From Treponema sp. (GTDB lineage Bacteria > Spirochaetota > Spirochaetia > Treponematales > Breznakiellaceae), in assembly GCA_020216655.1 (NCBI GenBank), contig JAIWNU010000077.1, positions 1 through 10,000 on the forward strand: DNA of 10,000 bases, given 5' to 3'. The position numbers and the translations under genes are program-made. Below the pieces are notes generated by a model. It had not been told where the DNA came from. It saw nothing but the letters and a program-made list of their open reading frames with translations, and ran no database searches. Below, piece by piece: positions 7,337 to 10,000 of the stretch. How positions within the stretch are numbered: position 1 is the stretch's first letter; each line of letters starts with the position of its first letter.

Positions 7337-7790
7337 GGCTGTTAAAATCATCGCGGTGAATCGCAAAGCCCGCCATGACTACTCGGTTGATGAAACCTAT
7401 GAATGCGGTATAGTCCTTATGGGAACGGAAATTAAATCCATCCGGGATGGCAAAATTTCTTTTCCCGATGCATGGGCAGAAGTTGAAAATGGCGAAATAT
7501 GGCTCCGTTCTTTTCTTATTGCAGAAAACCCTTTTTCATCCGTGTTCAATCACGATCCGGACAGGAAAAAAAAGCTTTTGCTCCACAAAGATGAAATTAA
7601 AAGGATAGCCCGCAAGGTAGAAGAAAAAGGTTATACCCTTATTCCTCTCTCCTTCTATTTTAAAAACGGGAAAGTCAAGGTAGAATTAGGCTTATGCAAG
7701 GGGAAAAAAGCCTTTGACAAACGGGCAGATATACGTGAACGGGATATACAACGGGAAGTATCCCGGGAATTCAGGGAGAAATTGCATTAA
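7329..7790 (+). CDS. smpB: SsrA-binding protein SmpB
   Basis: SmpB binds tmRNA and brings it to ribosomes stalled without a stop codon, so that the nascent chain is tagged for proteolysis and the ribosome is freed. The 153 aa length is typical. Family motifs are clear: NRKARHDY (11-18), GIVLMGTEIKSIRDGK (27-42), NHDPDRKKKLLLHK (74-87), YTLIPLSFYF (102-111) and GKKAFDKR (125-132). A charged C-terminal tail (133-153) corresponds to the part that enters the mRNA channel. The ATG lies inside the end of the PEGA/FGE gene (8 bp overlap) with GAGG at 7319-7322, 6 nt upstream, so it is probably translationally coupled. The tmRNA gene itself is not in this window. Confidence 0.97.
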   Translation: MSEAVKIIAVNRKARHDYSVDETYECGIVLMGTEIKSIRDGKISFPDAWAEVENGEIWLRSFLIAENPFSSVFNHDPDRKKKLLLHKDEIKRIARKVEEKGYTLIPLSFYFKNGKVKVELGLCKGKKAFDKRADIRERDIQREVSREFREKLH

Positions 7791-7811
7791 CCAGGAGGGG
7801 CTTATAGCACA

Positions 7812-8684
7812 ATGACCAAACGGAATGCTGCCCTGTGGATTTTGTTATTCAATATAAGCCTTTCCATTTTTGCTCAAAAAGCTCTGCCAGTGCTGGCTAT
7901 TTTGCCCTTTACTGCATCTTCAGAGCTGGCTCATGCAGGACAGCAAATCGAAAAATTGGTTCAAAGCTATACCACCCAGCTTGGGCTTTTCCGTCTTGTT
8001 GCCCCGAGCGATCGGGACAAAATACTTTCTGAATGGGAATTTTCTTTAAATATATCGGCCTCACAGAAAATCGGAGATCTGCTTTCTGCCGATTTCGTGC
8101 TGCAGGGGAATCTCGGCACCCTTGGAAGCAACTACCTGCTGACCTTGGAAGTTATAAAAGTAAAAACGGGAGAGAAAATCAGTTTTTCTTCGATAGAACC
8201 GGATATAGATTCACTCTCTGCCAATTTAAAATCTCTGCTATTAAAAACCTATATGCAGCAAGCGGATACAACAAAGGCGAACTCAGTATCTGTACAGAAA
8301 GCCATAACCAAAGAAACTGATATTATAGGTACATGGCAGGGAGATAAAGGTATTGAAATAGTACGACTATTTCCTGGCGGCTATGGACAGGCTATTTTTA
8401 CCTCTGGAGCCAAAATGGAGCTTCGCTATAAAATTGAAAACGGCAGTTTGATCATAGTCCAGGCATCACCTAACATAGACCGATATTACCACCCGCTCCC
8501 CTATAAAATAGCAAGTCAAATGGTTAAGCTGGCCCAACCAATGCGGTGGATCTTTTCTGAATATAATAATACTGCACTGATCGGAAAGAAGGTGAGTACC
8601 GCTGTCCGTTACGATGGAGAAAAAATAATAGAAATTATCCATGAAACGGAGCGAACAGCCGAATGGATACGTACCGCCAATTAA
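7812..8684 (+). CDS. exported protein with CsgG/TolB-N-like N-terminal domain, function unknown
   Basis: The protein is 290 aa. Residues 1-21 form a signal peptide (basic start, hydrophobic core, SIFA then QK), with no lipobox cysteine, so cleavage by signal peptidase I is expected. Residues 24-150 look like the N-terminal alpha/beta fold seen in CsgG, LpoB, FlgO and TolB-N type periplasmic proteins: LPVLAILPFTASSEL (25-39), then RLVAPSDRDKIL (61-72) and IGDLLSADFVLQGNL (87-101). This is a pattern-level resemblance, not a proven homology. After a linker (150-170), a beta-rich domain at 171-288 begins IIGTWQGDKG and has a lipocalin-like strand pattern. I do not recognise it. AGGAGGGG at 7793-7800 precedes the ATG by 11 nt, slightly long. 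It follows smpB by 21 bp in the same operon. Its TAA lies in a TTAA that also holds the stop codon of the convergent 8681-9157 gene. Confidence 0.8.
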   Translation: MTKRNAALWILLFNISLSIFAQKALPVLAILPFTASSELAHAGQQIEKLVQSYTTQLGLFRLVAPSDRDKILSEWEFSLNISASQKIGDLLSADFVLQGNLGTLGSNYLLTLEVIKVKTGEKISFSSIEPDIDSLSANLKSLLLKTYMQQADTTKANSVSVQKAITKETDIIGTWQGDKGIEIVRLFPGGYGQAIFTSGAKMELRYKIENGSLIIVQASPNIDRYYHPLPYKIASQMVKLAQPMRWIFSEYNNTALIGKKVSTAVRYDGEKIIEIIHETERTAEWIRTAN

Positions 8685-9157
8685 AGCCGCTTTTTCCCAG
8701 TCTTCTTGGATCCAGCGCTAAATAAAAGACATAACAAAAATGTAATGAGTCCGCTTGCGAGACTAATAATGCGCAGTTGCGACTCGCCCAGCATAGCCTC
8801 AGGGTTTTCCGATCGAACCAGACCGCCGACAACTACACGGTTTTTAAATACCGAATCAGCTCCGGAAATTCGGATAAAGTATTCCCCCGGTTTTCCATAC
8901 CCTAAATCCCGAGCTAACACCTCTAGGGTTTCCCGGTCATATAATAATGAATTGACCGAATAGGTTAGATTTTGACGTATTTGTTCAAGTTCTTCTACAT
9001 TTTTTTCTAATCTTGCCTTTTGCAGTTCCAGGCGCTTCATAGAAGCAAGACCTGTCGGTCCGTATAGGTAGGAGAAAGTAGAATATACCGCGACAGCCAC
9101 CCAGAGGGAAAGCATGATGTATCGAAGCTTCATTACTAGATTTACGGATTTATACAT
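8681..9157 (-). CDS. septum formation initiator (FtsB/DivIC) family protein with an extra C-terminal membrane segment
   Basis: FtsB/DivIC proteins are small bitopic membrane proteins that join FtsL and FtsQ/DivIB in the division complex. Here a transmembrane segment (about 12-31) is followed by YGPTGL (32-37), a coiled coil rich in Leu, Glu and Lys (about 38-70), and the family's DRETLEVLARDLGYGKPGE (74-92) ending in EYFIRI. A low-complexity region then leads to a second hydrophobic segment (about 128-148) and a basic tail, SKKTGKKRL. FtsB and DivIC normally have only one membrane segment. The start is uncertain: the ATG at 9157 has GGAG 16 nt upstream, too far for normal use, while the ATG at 9133 (residue 9, MKLRYIML) has no ribosome-binding site but places the first membrane segment in the usual position. 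The stop overlaps the stop of the convergent 7812 gene. Confidence 0.82.
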   Translation of the reverse strand: MYKSVNLVMKLRYIMLSLWVAVAVYSTFSYLYGPTGLASMKRLELQKARLEKNVEELEQIRQNLTYSVNSLLYDRETLEVLARDLGYGKPGEYFIRISGADSVFKNRVVVGGLVRSENPEAMLGESQLRIISLASGLITFLLCLLFSAGSKKTGKKRL

Positions 9158-9160
9158 ATA

Positions 9161-9175
9161 AGACTTTAGCAGTCT
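9161..9175. repeat. 5-bp inverted repeat upstream of the FtsB-like gene
   Basis: AGACT (9161-9165) and AGTCT (9171-9175) are exact reverse complements with a 5 nt loop, TTAGC. On the minus strand the hairpin would lie between a GGAG sequence (9174-9177) and the ATG at 9157, partly overlapping the GGAG. It could be an operator or a small mRNA hairpin. It is short enough to occur by chance. Confidence 0.3.
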
Positions 9176-9178
9176 CCA

Positions 9179-9207
9179 TTGACAAGTGCAGATAGGTTAG
9201 ATACGAT
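9179..9207 (+). promoter_or_regulatory. sigma-70 type promoter of the acidic-protein gene
   Basis: A perfect -35 TTGACA (9179-9184) lies 17 bp from TACGAT (9202-9207), a 4/6 match to the -10 consensus that keeps the key A2 and T6. The predicted start near 9214 gives a leader of about 107 nt before the ATG at 9321. The -35 overlaps TTGTCA on the opposite strand (9185-9180), so the divergent FtsB-like gene may share this site. Confidence 0.6.
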
Positions 9208-9269
9208 TAATGAATAGAGATGTATTAATTTTTTCATGCTAGTGTCGATATTTAGAAGTAAAAGGGCCC

Positions 9270-9289
9270 CTCTGGCCATTGGGCGAGAG
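9270..9289 (+). other. hairpin in the 5' leader of the acidic-protein gene
   Basis: In RNA, CUCU (9270-9273) pairs with AGAG (9286-9289). A single G/G mismatch follows, then GCC (9275-9277) pairs with GGC (9282-9284) around an AUUG loop (9278-9281). It lies 21-31 nt upstream of the ribosome-binding site. There is no U-run after it, so it is not an intrinsic terminator. The leader does not match any riboswitch consensus I know. Confidence 0.3.
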
Positions 9290-9320
9290 AAACCTTTGTA
9301 TCCTAAGGCGGGAGAAGGTA

Positions 9321-10000
9321 ATGGCAATCGATAAAGATCCATCTATTTTTACAGATCGTTCAACTATAGGCTCATCTGAAGAACTGGACGAATATGGAGT
9401 CTGGGTAAAAAGCGAACCAAAGGATGTATCTGACACTATGAAAACCGAAAAAACCACAGAAATCGATTCTTTGTTGGACGATTCCTTTGAACCTTCTCTT
9501 CCGGACATTGAAGATCTACCCGATCTGGAGATGGATACTTTTTCAGATCTGGACTTACCCGAAGCTAAAGATACGGAAACAGTATCAGAGAACACCGAGG
9601 CCAAGGCTGAAACCTTGCCTGATTTCGGAGACCTGCCTGAACCGGAGGATTTTTCGGTAGAAGAATTGCCAAAGGCATCAGAATCTAATAGTCAATTTGA
9701 AGAATTAAGCTCCTTTGAAGACTTGGACTTTGCAAGTTTTGAAGAGGGTTCTTCTAAAACAGAAGAAAAGAAAGAAAACACGGAAAATATTCATTATAAA
9801 GAAGAAAAAAAATCCTCCACATCAGATGAATTTACTGAACTTTCAATGGATGATTTTCTCGACACCGAAAGCTTTGAAACAGAAACGGTCTCAGAACAAA
9901 ATGAAAGCGAAGAAGAACCGCTTGATATTGATCTCGAATTTAATGAGTCCGTTGACCTTAATATGATGAGCGCTGAACATGCTACAGATATTGGTACAGT
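9321..10000 (+). CDS. highly acidic low-complexity protein, N-terminal 226 residues (runs off the right edge)
   Basis: I do not recognise this gene. It starts with ATG at 9321, preceded by GGGAG at 9310-9314 (6 nt spacing), and stays open to the end of the window. There is no signal peptide or membrane segment in the visible part, so the product is probably cytoplasmic. Residues 1-34 look like a short ordered head (IGSSEELDEYGVWVKSEP at 16-33). Residues 45-215 are dominated by Asp, Glu, Ser, Thr and Leu with few basic residues except a Lys/Glu patch at 146-164. They contain degenerate repeats such as PDIEDLPDLE (61-70), PDFGDLPEPE (100-109) and SFEDLDFASFEE (131-142), and look intrinsically disordered. 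Asp-rich codons read in other frames produce spurious Lys- and Ser-rich open frames here. A folded domain may follow beyond the window. It is divergent from the FtsB-like gene, and the association with division is only positional. Confidence 0.8.
   Translation, partial: MAIDKDPSIFTDRSTIGSSEELDEYGVWVKSEPKDVSDTMKTEKTTEIDSLLDDSFEPSLPDIEDLPDLEMDTFSDLDLPEAKDTETVSENTEAKAETLPDFGDLPEPEDFSVEELPKASESNSQFEELSSFEDLDFASFEEGSSKTEEKKENTENIHYKEEKKSSTSDEFTELSMDDFLDTESFETETVSEQNESEEEPLDIDLEFNESVDLNMMSAEHATDIGT

Noticed and set aside
9226..9235. T-run (aattttttca) as an intrinsic terminator
   Set aside because: No stable GC-rich hairpin precedes the T-run on the plus strand, and it lies in the predicted leader of the acidic gene.
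9214..9320. Known riboswitch (c-di-GMP, preQ1, fluoride or guanidine type) in the long leader
   Set aside because: None of the conserved cores of these classes could be found by eye; only a simple hairpin is visible.
9239..9604. Minus-strand Ser-rich open frame opposite the acidic gene
   Set aside because: Acidic and Ser codons read on the opposite strand give Ser/Arg-rich shadows. The plus-strand frame has a good ribosome-binding site and promoter.
9715..9966. Plus-strand Lys-rich open frame of 83 codons
   Set aside because: It is the out-of-frame reading of GAA/AAA-rich codons of the acidic protein, whose own frame stays open throughout.
1..10000. Mobile element, CRISPR array, toxin-antitoxin or defence cluster
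   Set aside because: No transposase or integrase motif, no regularly spaced repeats and no toxin-antitoxin gene pair. The genes form a dense housekeeping layout with consistent composition.

Overview
The window looks like an ordinary chromosomal housekeeping stretch from a spirochaete, most likely of the Treponema lineage. The basis is the short (about 830 aa) HrpA-type helicase, a size known from spirochaetes such as Borrelia; two signal peptidase I genes close to smpB; and a PEGA plus FGE-like membrane protein. This is inference from gene content, not a database match. I see no insertion sequence, phage gene, tRNA, rRNA or CRISPR array. Gene density is high, the longest intergenic gap is about 160 bp, and neighbouring genes often overlap.

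Layout. Positions 1-303 (minus) hold the N-terminal part of pyruvate phosphate dikinase. A 106 bp divergent spacer with an A/T-rich inverted repeat separates it from an 833 aa DEAH-box RNA helicase (410-2911, plus). Convergent with the helicase, and overlapping its 3' end by 41 bp, is a minus-strand operon read right to left: long signal peptidase I (4811-5797), short signal peptidase I (4079-4801) and the radical-SAM haem chaperone HemW (2871-4064).

A 63 bp divergent spacer (5798-5860) carries a perfect TTGACA-17-TATAAT promoter for a plus-strand operon. This operon encodes a PEGA/FGE-like membrane protein (5861-7336), SmpB (7329-7790) and an exported CsgG/TolB-N-like protein of unknown function (7812-8684). 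The last gene ends in a TTAA that also contains the stop codon of a convergent FtsB/DivIC-like division gene (8681-9157, minus). A third divergent spacer (9158-9320) has a strong TTGACA promoter and a roughly 107 nt leader. It precedes a very acidic, low-complexity protein that runs off the right edge (9321-10000).

How the genes fit together. Most of them serve protein synthesis and envelope biogenesis: SmpB rescues stalled ribosomes, the two LepB enzymes remove signal peptides (the 7812 product is a plausible substrate), and the FtsB-like protein and PEGA protein sit in the inner membrane and face the periplasm. The most notable signals are regulatory and structural. One consensus promoter would start transcription on the A of the start codon (a leaderless mRNA). 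Two divergent promoter regions may share -35 sequence. The FGE-like domain lacks the catalytic cysteines. The FtsB-like protein has an extra C-terminal membrane segment. I found no convincing novel defence, mobile or biosynthetic system.
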